Shown here: in pieces, positions 25,911 to 34,408 of the stretch
Layout of the letters: every line of letters starts with the position of its first letter
How positions within the stretch are numbered: the first letter of the stretch is position 1
DNA from: Amycolatopsis sp. CA-128772
GTDB lineage: Bacteria > Actinomycetota > Actinomycetes > Mycobacteriales > Pseudonocardiaceae
NCBI RefSeq assembly: GCF_002904295.1
Contig: NZ_PPHG01000081.1
Location: forward strand, 1-64,000
Direction of reading: 5' to 3'
Length of the DNA: 64,000 bases
The notes under the pieces: generated by a model
Told to the model about the DNA's origin: nothing
Database searches by the model: none
The model's input: the letters and a program-made list of their open reading frames with translations, nothing else
Translations under genes and position numbers: made by a program

Positions 25911-26822
25911 TTAGAACAGCACTGTCGCGTACTGGCCGACCTGCTTGAAGCCGATCTTGCGGTAGGCCGCGAGGGCCGGGGTGTTGAAGGCGTTGACGTA
26001 CAGGCTGGCGGTGCGGCCCAGGCCGCGGACGAGCCGGTTCACCACCGCGGCGGTGCCGGCGGTGCCGAGCCCGTCGCCCCGGCGGTCGGGGTGCACCCAG
26101 ACGCCCTGGATCTGCCCGACGGTCGCGGACATGGCCCCGATCTCGGCCTTGAAGACGACCTCGCCGTTCTCGAAGCGGGCGAACGCGCGCCCGGCGCCGA
26201 TGAGCTCGGTGACGCGGGCGCGGTAGCTGGCACCGCCGTCACCGCTGCGCGGATCGACGCCGACCTCCTCGATGAACATCGCGACGGCGGCGGGCAGGTA
26301 CCGCTCGAGCTCGTCCGGCCGGACCGGCCGGACCAGCGGGTCGGCGGCCACGAGCGGGGTGCTGTCCAGCGCCATCAGCGGCTGGTCGTCGCGGACCTCG
26401 CGGGCCGGGCCCCACTCGTCTTCGAGTTCGTCCCACAGGCCGAGGACCTGTTCGGCCGGGCCGACGAGGGAGGAGCAGGTGCGTTGCCGCCGGAGGGCGC
26501 GGTCGGCGAAGGAGCGCAGAGCGGGAGCGTTGCCCTTCAGCGGGATCAGGTTCGGCCCGGAAAAGCACAGACCTTGGAGCCGTCCGGCGCGCACCGGACG
26601 GCTGTCGGCGGCCCAGAGTTCACCACCGAGCCGCCACGGGTCGAGACCGGCCGCCTCGACCCGGGCGCTGACCATGCAGCTGCCCACGGGGTCCGCGGCC
26701 AGAGCGGCACGGACCGCCGGATAGTCCCGATCATCGAGCAGCCGTGCACCTGCAAGCCGCAACACGGGCTCCAGGGTGCCAGATCCGGCCGGTAAACGGA
26801 ACGCGAGGCGGTCGACACGCAC
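25911..26822 (-). CDS. DUF4081-type GNAT acetyltransferase
   Basis: About 303 residues: an N-terminal DUF4081 domain (about 20-160) and a C-terminal GNAT domain with the acetyl-CoA loop VHPDRRGDGLGTAGTAAVV and closing NAFNTPALAAYRKIGF. The order next to the PBP and ispG genes matches Rv2867c of M. tuberculosis. GTG 26822 is chosen because the domain begins soon after; no strong ribosome binding site supports it, so the start is uncertain by some residues. It is divergent from the DUF4177 gene. Confidence 0.82.
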   Translation of the reverse strand: MRVDRLAFRLPAGSGTLEPVLRLAGARLLDDRDYPAVRAALAADPVGSCMVSARVEAAGLDPWRLGGELWAADSRPVRAGRLQGLCFSGPNLIPLKGNAPALRSFADRALRRQRTCSSLVGPAEQVLGLWDELEDEWGPAREVRDDQPLMALDSTPLVAADPLVRPVRPDELERYLPAAVAMFIEEVGVDPRSGDGGASYRARVTELIGAGRAFARFENGEVVFKAEIGAMSATVGQIQGVWVHPDRRGDGLGTAGTAAVVNRLVRGLGRTASLYVNAFNTPALAAYRKIGFKQVGQYATVLF

Positions 26823-26882
26823 AGATGAAGGGCCCAGGTCGGGGCTTTCGCGGCTTTCGCCGGTTCGGGGCAGGATGGAGGC

Positions 26883-27089
26883 ATGCAGCGGTACACGTAC
26901 AAGGTCGTCGAGGTCCGCGAGAAGCTGCTCGGCGGCAAGATGTCGGGTGGGAAGCTCGAGAAGCTGCTCAACGACCACGCCGAGGACGGGTGGCAGCTGA
27001 AGGCGATCACGGCCACGGAGGTGAAGGGCCGCGTCGGCCCCGGCGGGGTCGACGGCCTGCTGGTGACCTTCGAGCGGCCCGTGCAGTAG
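26883..27089 (+). CDS. DUF4177 domain protein
   Basis: A 68-residue small protein. The pattern YTYKVVEVREKLLGG, LEKLLNDHAEDGWQLKAIT and VTFERP is typical of DUF4177, a small alpha/beta domain of unknown role. It stands alone between the divergent GNAT gene and the convergent VOC gene, 36 bp before the latter's stop. Confidence 0.85.
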   Translation: MQRYTYKVVEVREKLLGGKMSGGKLEKLLNDHAEDGWQLKAITATEVKGRVGPGGVDGLLVTFERPVQ

Positions 27090-27125
27090 GCCGCCGCGGG
27101 CGGTCACCAGCCGGGCGCGCCCTGG

Positions 27126-27518
27126 TCAGGCGGCACCCCGGTAGGTGCCGACCGTCCACGCGTTGCCCTCCGGGTCGCGGAGGCTGAACGTGTGCGAGCC
27201 GTACTCGGTGTCCGTCAGCTCGGCCGTGATCTCCGCTCCGGCCGCCTGCACGCGCCCGTAGACGTCGTCCACGTGGTCCGACACCACGTACACCGCCGCC
27301 GTGCCCGGCTTCATCGCGTCGTGGACGCCGTCCGGCGGGCGGACGCTGCCCAGCATCACCGCGCCGCCCTCGGGCCAGCGCAGCTCGGCGTGGGCCACCA
27401 GGTCGCCCTCGGGCACGACCAGCGCTTCGGTGAAGCCGAGGACGTCGACGAGGAAGCGGATCGCCGCCGGGGCGTCGTCGTAGCGCAGGGCGGGCCACAC
27501 GTTCGGTTCAGGTGTCAT
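27126..27518 (-). CDS. VOC family glyoxalase-like protein
   Basis: A 130-residue vicinal-oxygen-chelate fold protein with two beta-alpha-beta-beta-beta modules (LRYDDAPAAIRFLVDVLGF; HVDDVYGRVQAAGAE) and the closing SHTFSLRDPEGNAWTVGTY. Proteins of this kind include antibiotic-binding and metal-dependent dioxygenase-like enzymes; the catalytic role is unknown. It starts 4 bp after the AraC gene stop, so both belong to one operon. Confidence 0.88.
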   Translation of the reverse strand: MTPEPNVWPALRYDDAPAAIRFLVDVLGFTEALVVPEGDLVAHAELRWPEGGAVMLGSVRPPDGVHDAMKPGTAAVYVVSDHVDDVYGRVQAAGAEITAELTDTEYGSHTFSLRDPEGNAWTVGTYRGAA

Positions 27519-27522
27519 GCTG

Positions 27523-28320
27523 TCAGCTTCGCGCCACCTCCACCTCCTGGTCTTGGAGGAACGGGAGCTCCTCCGCGATCCACGTGCCCGGCGTGCAGCC
27601 CGCCAGCGCGCGCCACTCGTTCGTCAGGTGCGCCTGGTCGTAGAAGCCGCACTCGACCGCCAGCGCCGCCAGGTCCGTGTGCCCCCGGCGCAGCTGCCGC
27701 CCGGCGCGCTCGAACCGCAGCACCCGCGCCACCTGCTTCGGCGGCAGCCCGAACTCCGTGCGGAACCGCTCGCCCAGGTGCCGCCGGCTCCAGCCCACCT
27801 CGTCCGCCAGGTCGGCGACGCGCACCCGCCCGTCCGCGCCGCGCAGCCGGCGCCACGCCTCCCCCAGCTCGGCCGGCGGGGCCACCGGGTCGACGGCCCG
27901 GGCGGCCAGGACGGCGTCGAGCAGCGCGAACCGTTCGGCCCACGTCGGCAGCGAGCGCAGCCGCTCCGGCAGCGAGCCGAGGCCGAAGTCGGCGAGGCCG
28001 GCCACCTCACCGCTCAGCTCCGCCGCCGTGACGCCGAACAGCGTCCGGACGCCCAGCGGGTCGAGCTCCAGCTGCAGCCCCTCCTGGATGCGGTCCTGCC
28101 GGATCAGCACCGCGCGCATGTGCAGGCCGCCGACCAGCGCCTGCAGGCTCCGCCCGGCCATCCGCACAGGCCCGGCGAGGCTGATGACGAGCGTCACATG
28201 CCGGGACGGCAGGCCGCGGTGGACGGCCAGCGTCACGTCGTCCTGCGCGTACCCGACATAGCGCGTGACCAGGGGCCGCACCACGGGGTGCGGCTCGCGA
28301 ACAGCCCAGGTCACGGTCAT
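27523..28320 (-). CDS. AraC family transcriptional regulator
   Basis: A 265-residue regulator with a DUF6597-like N-terminal sensor half and two C-terminal helix-turn-helix motifs (VADLADEVGWSRRHLGERF and LAALAVECGFYDQAHLTNEW). ATG 28320 sits seven bases after the -10-like hexamer TACAGT on the minus strand, predicting a leaderless mRNA; the in-frame ATG at 28350 lies upstream of that hexamer. It is co-transcribed with the VOC gene, a common pairing. Confidence 0.88.
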   Translation of the reverse strand: MTVTWAVREPHPVVRPLVTRYVGYAQDDVTLAVHRGLPSRHVTLVISLAGPVRMAGRSLQALVGGLHMRAVLIRQDRIQEGLQLELDPLGVRTLFGVTAAELSGEVAGLADFGLGSLPERLRSLPTWAERFALLDAVLAARAVDPVAPPAELGEAWRRLRGADGRVRVADLADEVGWSRRHLGERFRTEFGLPPKQVARVLRFERAGRQLRRGHTDLAALAVECGFYDQAHLTNEWRALAGCTPGTWIAEELPFLQDQEVEVARS

Positions 28321-28403
28321 GAATGCCACTGTAATCGTCACCACCGACATTCCTCGGGTCTGCTAACACGGAGGGTGCGTCCCCACCGCGGAAGGAACCC
28401 CGA

Positions 28404-28658
28404 ATGACGATCCAGGAGCAGGCGCAGCAGCTGGAGCTGCTCGCCGACCAGGTGCCGACCGGCATCGCGCTCGCCACGAAGAGCGATCTCGAAGACCTGC
28501 AGGCCCAGGTGCTCGGCCTGCTCGGGGAGACGTCCACCGCGACCGCGATCCAGGGCGCCATCCAGCTCGCGTCGCAGCAGATCGACGAGGTCGCGGCCGC
28601 GCTCGAGAACGTCCGCCTGCAGATCCGCGACGCCGCCCAGCACCACCTACAGGGCTGA
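28404..28658 (+). CDS. Small helical hypothetical protein
   Basis: An 84-residue protein rich in Gln, Ala and Leu, predicted almost fully helical (EQAQQLELLADQV; ATAIQGAIQLASQQIDEVAAA). There is no signal peptide and no recognised family. The start ATG follows GGAAGGA at about 28390. Its last 12 bp overlap the 3' end of the decayed methyltransferase gene on the other strand. Confidence 0.65.
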   Translation: MTIQEQAQQLELLADQVPTGIALATKSDLEDLQAQVLGLLGETSTATAIQGAIQLASQQIDEVAAALENVRLQIRDAAQHHLQG

Positions 28659-29190
28659 ATAGTGCGAGCGGACGGCCGGCTGGCCCGGTCGTCCGCGCCG
28701 AGGTAGCGGAACGGCAGTGTGCCCGCGAAGGGCCCGTCACGCCGGATCGGTGCGCTCGCGCGTCGTACGTGAAGCCCGCTTCGCACAGCACCCGGCGCGG
28801 CCCGCCCGGCGCCTGGACGCCCGCGATGTCGAAGTTCGCCACGAACACGCCGTCGTCGCCCAGCCAGGACGCCGCCCGCAGCAGCGCGCCCAGCTTGTCG
28901 CCGACGTAGTGAAGGCCGTGCACGCAGGTCACGAGGCCGAACCGGCCGGCAGGCTCCCACGTCGTGATCGACGCCGTGACGAGCCGCACGGGCCCGGGCG
29001 CCGCGAAGTACCCGGCCAGGTCGACGCCGGTGATGTCGAGGTCCGGCCGGGCCCCGGCCGCGTCGAGCAGCGCCCGTCCGCTGCCGCAGCAGAGATCGAG
29101 CCAGCGCGCACGCGGCGGCAGGCCCAGGACGTCGAAGCCGAGGACGCGCGCATAACCGTCGCGACCGGCCAGCCGGCGCTCGCGGCTCAT
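28647..29190 (-). pseudogene. Class I SAM methyltransferase, two frame disruptions
   Basis: The first part (ATG 29190) is a normal methyltransferase: DGYARVLGFDVLGLPP, then the SAM motif WLDLCCGSGRALLDAA, VTCVHGLHYVGDKL and VLCEAGFTYDARAHR. It then breaks. The next conserved piece IRRDGPFAGTLPFRYLGADDRA is in a second frame, and the C terminus QPAVRSHYSAL followed by TAG (28647-28649) is in a third. The expected GPNYTG between ADDRA and QPAV is absent. The first break fits loss of one base; the second fits loss of 19 bp between two GGGCC copies. Most of the domain survives, so the decay is recent. Confidence 0.85.
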
Positions 29191-29208
29191 CGCCCGGTTG
29201 GCCACCAC

Positions 29209-29233
29209 GGACGACGCCTCGAGGGCGTCGTCC
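29209..29233 (-). terminator. Hairpin terminator after ispG
   Basis: A perfect 10-bp stem (29209-29218 with 29224-29233) with loop TCGAG, starting 10 bp past the ispG stop on the minus strand. It would end the dxr-rip-ispG transcript. Confidence 0.75.
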
Positions 29234-29242
29234 GGGAGCAGG

Positions 29243-30394
29243 TCAGCCGGCGGTCACGACCGGCGCGCCCTCGCCGAGGGACTCGCCCGCCTCTTCGGCG
29301 ATGCGCATGGCCTCCTCGATGAGCGTTTCGACGATCGCGTGCTCGGGGACGGTCTTGATGACCTCGCCCTTGACGAAGATCTGGCCCTTGCCGTTGCCCG
29401 ACGCCACACCCAGGTCGGCCTCGCGGGCCTCACCGGGGCCGTTGACGACGCAGCCCATGACCGCCACGCGCAGCGGGATCTCCATGCCCTCCAGCCCGGC
29501 GGTGACCTGCTCGGCGAGGGTGTAGACGTCCACCTGCGCGCGTCCGCACGAGGGGCAGGACACGATCTCCAGCTTGCGCGGGCGCAGGTTCAGCGACTGC
29601 AGGATCTGGGTGCCGACCTTGACCTCTTCGACCGGCGGCGCGGACAGCGACACGCGGATGGTGTCGCCGATGCCCTGGCGCAGCAGCGCGCCGAACGCGA
29701 CGGCCGACTTGATGGTGCCCTGGAACGCCGGCCCGGCCTCGGTGACGCCCAGGTGCAGCGGGTAGTCGCACTGCGCGGCGAGGATTTCGTAGGCGCGGAC
29801 CATGACGACCGGGTCGTTGTGCTTGACCGAGATCTTGATGTCGTGGAAGTCGTGCTCGGCGAACAGCGACGCCTCCCACAGCGCGGACTCCGCCAGCGCT
29901 TCGGGGGTGGCCTTGCCGTACTTGTCCATGATCCGCTTGTCGAGCGAGCCGGCGTTGACGCCGATCCGGATCGGGGTGCCGTGGTCCTTGGCGGCCTGGG
30001 CGATTTCCTTGACCTGGTCGTCGAACTTGCGGATGTTGCCCGGGTTGACGCGCACCGCGGCGCAGCCGGCCTCGATGGCGGCGAAGACGTACTTGGGCTG
30101 GAAGTGGATGTCGGCGATGACCGGGATCTGCGACTTGCGCGCGATCGCAGGCAGGGCTTCGGCGTCATCGGCCGAGGGGCAGGCGACGCGGACGATGTCG
30201 CAGCCCGCGGCGGTGAGCTCGGCGATCTGCTGCAGGGTCGCGTTGACGTCGGAGGTGAGCGTCGTCGTCATCGACTGGACGGAGATCGGGAAGTCGCTGC
30301 CGACGCCGACCGCACCCACGTGCAGCTGGCGGGTCTTGCGGCGTTCGGAGAGAACGGGCGGGGGCAGGGCGGGCATACCGAGTGCGACGGTCAC
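29243..30394 (-). CDS. ispG: 4-hydroxy-3-methylbut-2-en-1-yl diphosphate synthase
   Basis: A 383-residue 4Fe-4S enzyme of the MEP isoprenoid pathway that converts MEcPP to HMBPP. Family segments include [28 protein letters not shown] and [10 protein letters not shown]. The cluster ligands are in SCPSCGR and [11 protein letters not shown]. The length is typical for the short bacterial form. It is the third gene of the dxr-rip-ispG operon, 112 bp after rip, and is followed by a hairpin. Confidence 0.96.
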   Translation of the reverse strand: MTVALGMPALPPPVLSERRKTRQLHVGAVGVGSDFPISVQSMTTTLTSDVNATLQQIAELTAAGCDIVRVACPSADDAEALPAIARKSQIPVIADIHFQPKYVFAAIEAGCAAVRVNPGNIRKFDDQVKEIAQAAKDHGTPIRIGVNAGSLDKRIMDKYGKATPEALAESALWEASLFAEHDFHDIKISVKHNDPVVMVRAYEILAAQCDYPLHLGVTEAGPAFQGTIKSAVAFGALLRQGIGDTIRVSLSAPPVEEVKVGTQILQSLNLRPRKLEIVSCPSCGRAQVDVYTLAEQVTAGLEGMEIPLRVAVMGCVVNGPGEAREADLGVASGNGKGQIFVKGEVIKTVPEHAIVETLIEEAMRIAEEAGESLGEGAPVVTAG

Positions 30395-30414
30395 GGTTTC
30401 CAGCGTACCTACCC

Positions 30415-30474
30415 CTACTGGGCGGGCTTCACCATGTCAACCGTCACGGTGAGCAACATTACGGCGAGAGTGAG
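30415..30474 (-). repeat. Degenerate copy of the rip 3' end
   Basis: In one minus-strand frame this stretch reads [19 protein letters not shown] and a stop, closely matching the rip C terminus (GGAVTLLTVTADIVNPIRLTQ). At DNA level about 41 bp around ATGTC..CCGTCAC.GTGAG align with roughly three quarters identity, offset by about 100 bp. It is most simply a decayed partial duplication in the rip-ispG gap. Confidence 0.6.
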
Positions 30475-30506
30475 CGACCCGCGGCGGGCCGCCACTCCTC
30501 CGTGGG

Positions 30507-31739
30507 TTACTGCGTGAGCCGGATGGGGTTGACAATGTCGGCCGTCACCGTGAGTAGCGTCACTGCGCCGCCGATCAGCACCAGCACCATCGTGATCCCC
30601 GACAGCCTCGTGTAGTCGACGGGACCTCCGGCCGCCTTGCCCCGCAGGCCGCGGATCCAGTCGCGGACGCGCTCGTACCAGACCACCGCGATGTGACCGC
30701 CGTCCAGCGGCAGCAGGGGCAGCAGGTTGAACACGCCGATGAAGAAGTTGAGGCTGGCCAGCAGGAAGAAGAACAGCACCCAGATGCCCTGCTCGACGGC
30801 CTCGCCGCCGATCCGGCTCGCGCCGACGACGCTGACCGGGGTGTTCGGGTCGCGTTCGCCGCCGAAGATCGCGGTGACCACCGCCGGGATGCGCTGGGGG
30901 AACTCGACGAGCCGCTGTGCCGTCTGGGCGAACATCGTGCCGGTGAAGCTGAACGTGGCCCCGACCGCGGCGACCGGGCCGTACTGCGTGGTCAGCGGCG
31001 GCAGCTTTGGCGAGGCGCCGATCATGCCGACCTCCTTGACCGTGGAGCCGTTCCAGCGCTGCACCTTCGGCACGTCGACGGTGAGCCGGAGCCGCTCGGT
31101 GCCGCGCTGCACCTCGAACGCCGTCGGGCCGCTGGTGGCCTGCACGGCGGTGAGCATTTCCTCCCAGGTCGCGACCGGCTTGCCGCCGACCGTGAGCACC
31201 TTGTCGCCGGGCAGCAGGCCGGCCGACTTCGCCGGGGTGAGCGCGCCGGGCGGGCAGGCCGGGTTCTTGGCCTGGGCTTCGGCCTGCGCCTTCGACGTGG
31301 TCGAGACCGCGCAGGAGGTCGACTCCAGCACCGGCTGGACCGGCTCGGCGGCCGCCAGGCTCGGCAGGCCCATCGTCACGGCCATCAGGTAGAGCACCAC
31401 GAAACCGAGGATGAAGTGGGTGATCGACCCGGCCGACATCACGACGGTGCGCTTCCAGGTCTTGAACCGCCACATCGCGCGCGGCGCCTCGTCCGGGGTG
31501 ACCTCGTCGAGCGCGGTCATGCCGGCGATGTCGCAGAACCCGCCGAGCGGGATCCACTTCAGGCCGTATTCGGTCTCCCCGCGCCGCCACGAGAACACCG
31601 TCGGCCCGAAGCCCACGAAGTACCGGCGGACCTTCATGCCGAAGGCCTTCGCGGTGACCATGTGACCGGCCTCGTGCAGTGCGACCGAGACGCAGATCCC
31701 CAGCGCGAAGAGCACCACACCGATGATGTAGGCGAGCAC
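30507..31739 (-). CDS. rip: Site-2 protease RIP (M50)
   Basis: A 410-residue intramembrane metalloprotease that cleaves anti-sigma factors and other membrane substrates. The zinc motif HEAGH is in membrane segment 1 (about residues 22-26), and the third ligand region NLLPLLPLDGGHI is in a C-terminal segment. A PDZ domain (about 165-260, with GLLPGDKVLTVGGKPV) lies between. Four membrane segments are predicted. It starts 3 bp after the dxr stop, in the conserved dxr-rip-ispG operon. Confidence 0.95.
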   Translation of the reverse strand: MLAYIIGVVLFALGICVSVALHEAGHMVTAKAFGMKVRRYFVGFGPTVFSWRRGETEYGLKWIPLGGFCDIAGMTALDEVTPDEAPRAMWRFKTWKRTVVMSAGSITHFILGFVVLYLMAVTMGLPSLAAAEPVQPVLESTSCAVSTTSKAQAEAQAKNPACPPGALTPAKSAGLLPGDKVLTVGGKPVATWEEMLTAVQATSGPTAFEVQRGTERLRLTVDVPKVQRWNGSTVKEVGMIGASPKLPPLTTQYGPVAAVGATFSFTGTMFAQTAQRLVEFPQRIPAVVTAIFGGERDPNTPVSVVGASRIGGEAVEQGIWVLFFFLLASLNFFIGVFNLLPLLPLDGGHIAVVWYERVRDWIRGLRGKAAGGPVDYTRLSGITMVLVLIGGAVTLLTVTADIVNPIRLTQ

Positions 31740-31742
31740 CCG

Positions 31743-32945
31743 CTACTTCCCCTCGATGATCGAACCGGCCCGCGCACGAGCCCAGCGCTCGGCCGCGAGT
31801 ACGTCCTCGACGTCGCGTGGCTCGCGACGCCATTCGTCGGCGGCTCCCACCACCTCGGACACAGTGTCCACTATCGACGTGAAGCTGGTGTTCTGCGCGA
31901 GGAAGGCGGACACGAGCTCCTCGTTCGCGGCGTTGTAGACGGCGGGCAGGCAGCCGCCCGCGGTGCCGCAGTGCCGGGCCAGCTCGACGGCCGGGAAGGC
32001 GTCGTCGTCCAGCGGCTCGAACGTCCAGGTCGCGGCCTTGTCCCAGGTGCACGCCGGGGCGGCACCGGGGACGCGGTCCGGCCAGTGCAGGGCGAGCGCG
32101 ATCGGCAGCCGCATGTCGGGCGGGCTGGCCTGGGCGATCGTCGAACCGTCGGTGAAGGTCACCATCGAGTGCACGATCGACTGCGGGTGCACGGTGACGT
32201 CGATCTTCTCCGGCGCGATGCCGAACAGCAGGGCCGCCTCGATCAGCTCCAGACCCTTGTTGACCAGGGTGGCGGAGTTGATCGTGATCAGCGGGCCCAT
32301 GGACCAGGTCGGGTGCGCCATCGCCTGTTCGACGGTGACGCCGGCCAGCTCGGCGCGCTTGCGGCCGCGGAACGGGCCCCCGGAGGCGGTCAGGACGAGC
32401 CGCGCGACCTCGTTTTCCCGGCCGGCCCGCAGCGCCTGCGCGATGGCGGAGTGCTCGGAGTCGACCGGCACGAGCTGCCCGGGCTTGGCCGCGGCGAGCA
32501 CCAGCGGCCCGCCGGCGATGAGGGACTCCTTGTTGGCCAGGGCGAGCGTGGCGCCGGTGGCGAGCGCTTTGAGCGTGGGCTCGAGGCCGCGGGAGCCCGG
32601 CAGGGCGTTGAGGACGGTGTCGACGGGGACGGCGTCGATGAGCTCGGTGACGGCGTCGGAGCCCGCGAAGAGCCTCGGGATCTTGAACTCGCCCTGCGCG
32701 TACCCGCGCTTCTGCGCCTCGGCGTACAGCGCGAGCTGGACGTCTTCGGCGGCCGTGGCCTTGGTCACGGCGACGGCCTCGACGCCGTGGGCGATCGCCT
32801 GCGCGGCGAGCGCGGCCGGATCGGCACCCCCCGCGGCGATCCCGGCCACCCGGAACAGGTGCGGGTTGCGCGCGGCGACGTCGAGGGCCTGCACGCCGAT
32901 GGACCCGGTCGAGCCGAGCACGAGAACGCTTCGCGAGGTAGTCAT
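31743..32945 (-). CDS. dxr: 1-deoxy-D-xylulose 5-phosphate reductoisomerase
   Basis: A 400-residue NADPH- and metal-dependent enzyme, the second step of the MEP pathway. The NADPH motif [15 protein letters not shown] is at residues 8-22. The substrate/metal region includes [23 protein letters not shown] and [11 protein letters not shown], and [27 protein letters not shown] is the family hallmark run (cited in parts: [16 protein letters not shown]). It is first in the operon with rip and ispG and divergent from the DUF2631 gene. Confidence 0.96.
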   Translation of the reverse strand: MTTSRSVLVLGSTGSIGVQALDVAARNPHLFRVAGIAAGGADPAALAAQAIAHGVEAVAVTKATAAEDVQLALYAEAQKRGYAQGEFKIPRLFAGSDAVTELIDAVPVDTVLNALPGSRGLEPTLKALATGATLALANKESLIAGGPLVLAAAKPGQLVPVDSEHSAIAQALRAGRENEVARLVLTASGGPFRGRKRAELAGVTVEQAMAHPTWSMGPLITINSATLVNKGLELIEAALLFGIAPEKIDVTVHPQSIVHSMVTFTDGSTIAQASPPDMRLPIALALHWPDRVPGAAPACTWDKAATWTFEPLDDDAFPAVELARHCGTAGGCLPAVYNAANEELVSAFLAQNTSFTSIVDTVSEVVGAADEWRREPRDVEDVLAAERWARARAGSIIEGK

Positions 32946-33039
32946 CGCCGGTCATTGTCGCGCGGGCCGTCTCCGCGGCGCACCCGGAGGTGTGGGATCA
33001 TCGGCGGGTCCGAGGTTCACGGGGTTTGAGGAGTTCATC

Positions 33040-33297
33040 GTGGCAGGCAAGGCGGTCGAGAAGAGGCGGCCCGAGGTCGACCCGCGCGACGAGCCGTCCG
33101 CGGCCTGGGGCTGGCACGGCTCGTTCCCGAAGGCCACCCGCATCGCCGGCTGGGTCAGCGCGATCATCCTGCTGGTGATGATCAAGGGCAACCACGAGAA
33201 CAACACCGAGAACGTCTGGCTGGTCGGCCTCTCGCTGTTCCTGATCCTGCTGCTGGTGCTCGACATCCGGAAGCAGCGCACCGCCTGGCGCAAGTAG
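33040..33297 (+). CDS. DUF2631 membrane protein
   Basis: An 85-residue protein with two predicted membrane segments (ATRIAGWVSAIILLVMI and VWLVGLSLFLILLLVLDI) after a charged N terminus carrying the WGWHG motif typical of DUF2631. GTG 33040 follows GAGGAG at 33028. It is a conserved neighbour of dxr in mycobacteria (Rv2876 type). Its 3' end is partly repeated about 1 kb downstream. Confidence 0.85.
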   Translation: MAGKAVEKRRPEVDPRDEPSAAWGWHGSFPKATRIAGWVSAIILLVMIKGNHENNTENVWLVGLSLFLILLLVLDIRKQRTAWRK

Positions 33298-33298
33298 C
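33277..33298 (+). repeat. Left copy of 23-bp direct repeat at DUF2631 3' end
   Basis: CGCACCGCCTGGCGCA (33277-33292), one variable base, then GTAGCC. The stop codon of DUF2631 is inside it. The second copy is at 34282-34304 with one mismatch. The pair flanks a roughly 1-kb segment of lower GC holding the broken SMI1-like gene. Confidence 0.7.
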
Positions 33299-33568
33299 CG
33301 GTTTTCGCCGACGTCCCCGGCGTCAGGCTGCGCTGGGGCGTCGCGGTCCTTTCCGCGCCGGCCGCGACTCGGCCGATGGTGCGCCTGCCGCCCGTCGTCT
33401 TGACCGCGCCGGGGCTGCTCCTGACGGGCCGCTGGAGGAGGCGCCAGCGAAGCGCGTGACATCCGGAGCGCCACCCCTCGGCCGGTAGGCCCGCATCCAG
33501 GCACTCAGCCGATCCGGGCTCGCTTCCGCGGGGGTCGAGATCCGGATGAGCCCTCTTCGGTGGGTGGG

Positions 33569-34137
33569 TCAGCCGGCCATCGCAGAACGCAGCTCGTCAC
33601 GCAGGTAATGCAGGAACTGCTGCAGATCCGGGGCGACCACCTTGACGTCCCCGCCGTCGTATGCCGCCTCGCGCGCTGTGAACGACCCTCCGGTCATCCG
33701 GTAGACCCCTCGACCGCTCCTGCTCAGCGCGAACAACGCGCCACACCATCCGAACCGAACACCACGATGTCGTCCACAACCGTGCCTGTGACCTGCGTCG
33801 GTTGCTCGCCTCCGACGCCGGCAAGAACCAATTCGGGACCGTGTACGAAGTAACCGTTGTTCACGTCAGGAAGTGAGACCTCTTCGACCGAGGTGAAGAA
33901 ATCGGTCAGCTCCTGGGGGAACCCAGCGTCTCTCATCTTGACACGCAGGCCGTCGACCTCGACCGTTGCGGGCTTGACGCCGTTTTCGTCCGGCGGATAA
34001 CCGAACCGATCTTCGAAGCCGCTTACGAAGTGTTGCGACAGCGCTGACACCTCGACCACCCAGTCGTCAAGGCTCTCGCCAGCAGTGTCACCGTACCTCC
34101 GGTCAATTCGATCGGGCGAAATCCTTGGTTTCTTCAT
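33569..34137 (-). pseudogene. SMI1/KNR4-like gene with one-base frameshift
   Basis: From ATG 34137 (MKKPRISPDRIDRRYG) the frame reads SMI1/KNR4-like text: FPQELTDFFTSVEEVSLPDV, NNGYFVHGPELVLAG and DDIVVFGSDG. It then goes out of frame and stops after CSR. One base away the expected ending continues: LFALSRSGRGVYRMTGGSF, TAREAAYDGGDVKVV, APDLQQFLHYLRDELRSAMAG and TGA 33569-33571. A single missing base in the GGTGTGGCG stretch (about 33745) restores it. GC is lower than in the neighbours, suggesting transfer. SMI1-like proteins often act as immunity proteins against secreted toxins; no toxin is seen. Confidence 0.8.
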
Positions 34138-34281
34138 CGGTGGCGAGCATCCCAGTGTTGCGGTAGCCGCCGAATCCCGGCCCCGCAGTAATCCTTGAGG
34201 GCGACCGTAAGCGACCAGGCGCTTTGCCCAGCGACACATTGCCCACCCGGCGCACTCCCGCTGCGCCCTCCGAGAAGGTGC

Positions 34282-34304
34282 CGCACCGCCTGGCGCAGGT
34301 AGCC
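34282..34304 (+). repeat. Right copy of 23-bp direct repeat
   Basis: CGCACCGCCTGGCGCA (34282-34297), then G and GTAGCC. It matches the end of the DUF2631 gene at 33277 with one mismatch. Upstream similarity extends weakly (TCCG, GAAG). Here it is not in a coding context. Confidence 0.7.
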
Positions 34305-34408
34305 CGGTCCGTCACCCTCGCCCCGAACGTCACCCCCGCGAGGTAAAGCCGGGAACGCCCGATTACAGTGGGCCGGTTCTCAGCTGAGCTTCGTGGGGGG
34401 ATCACGCG

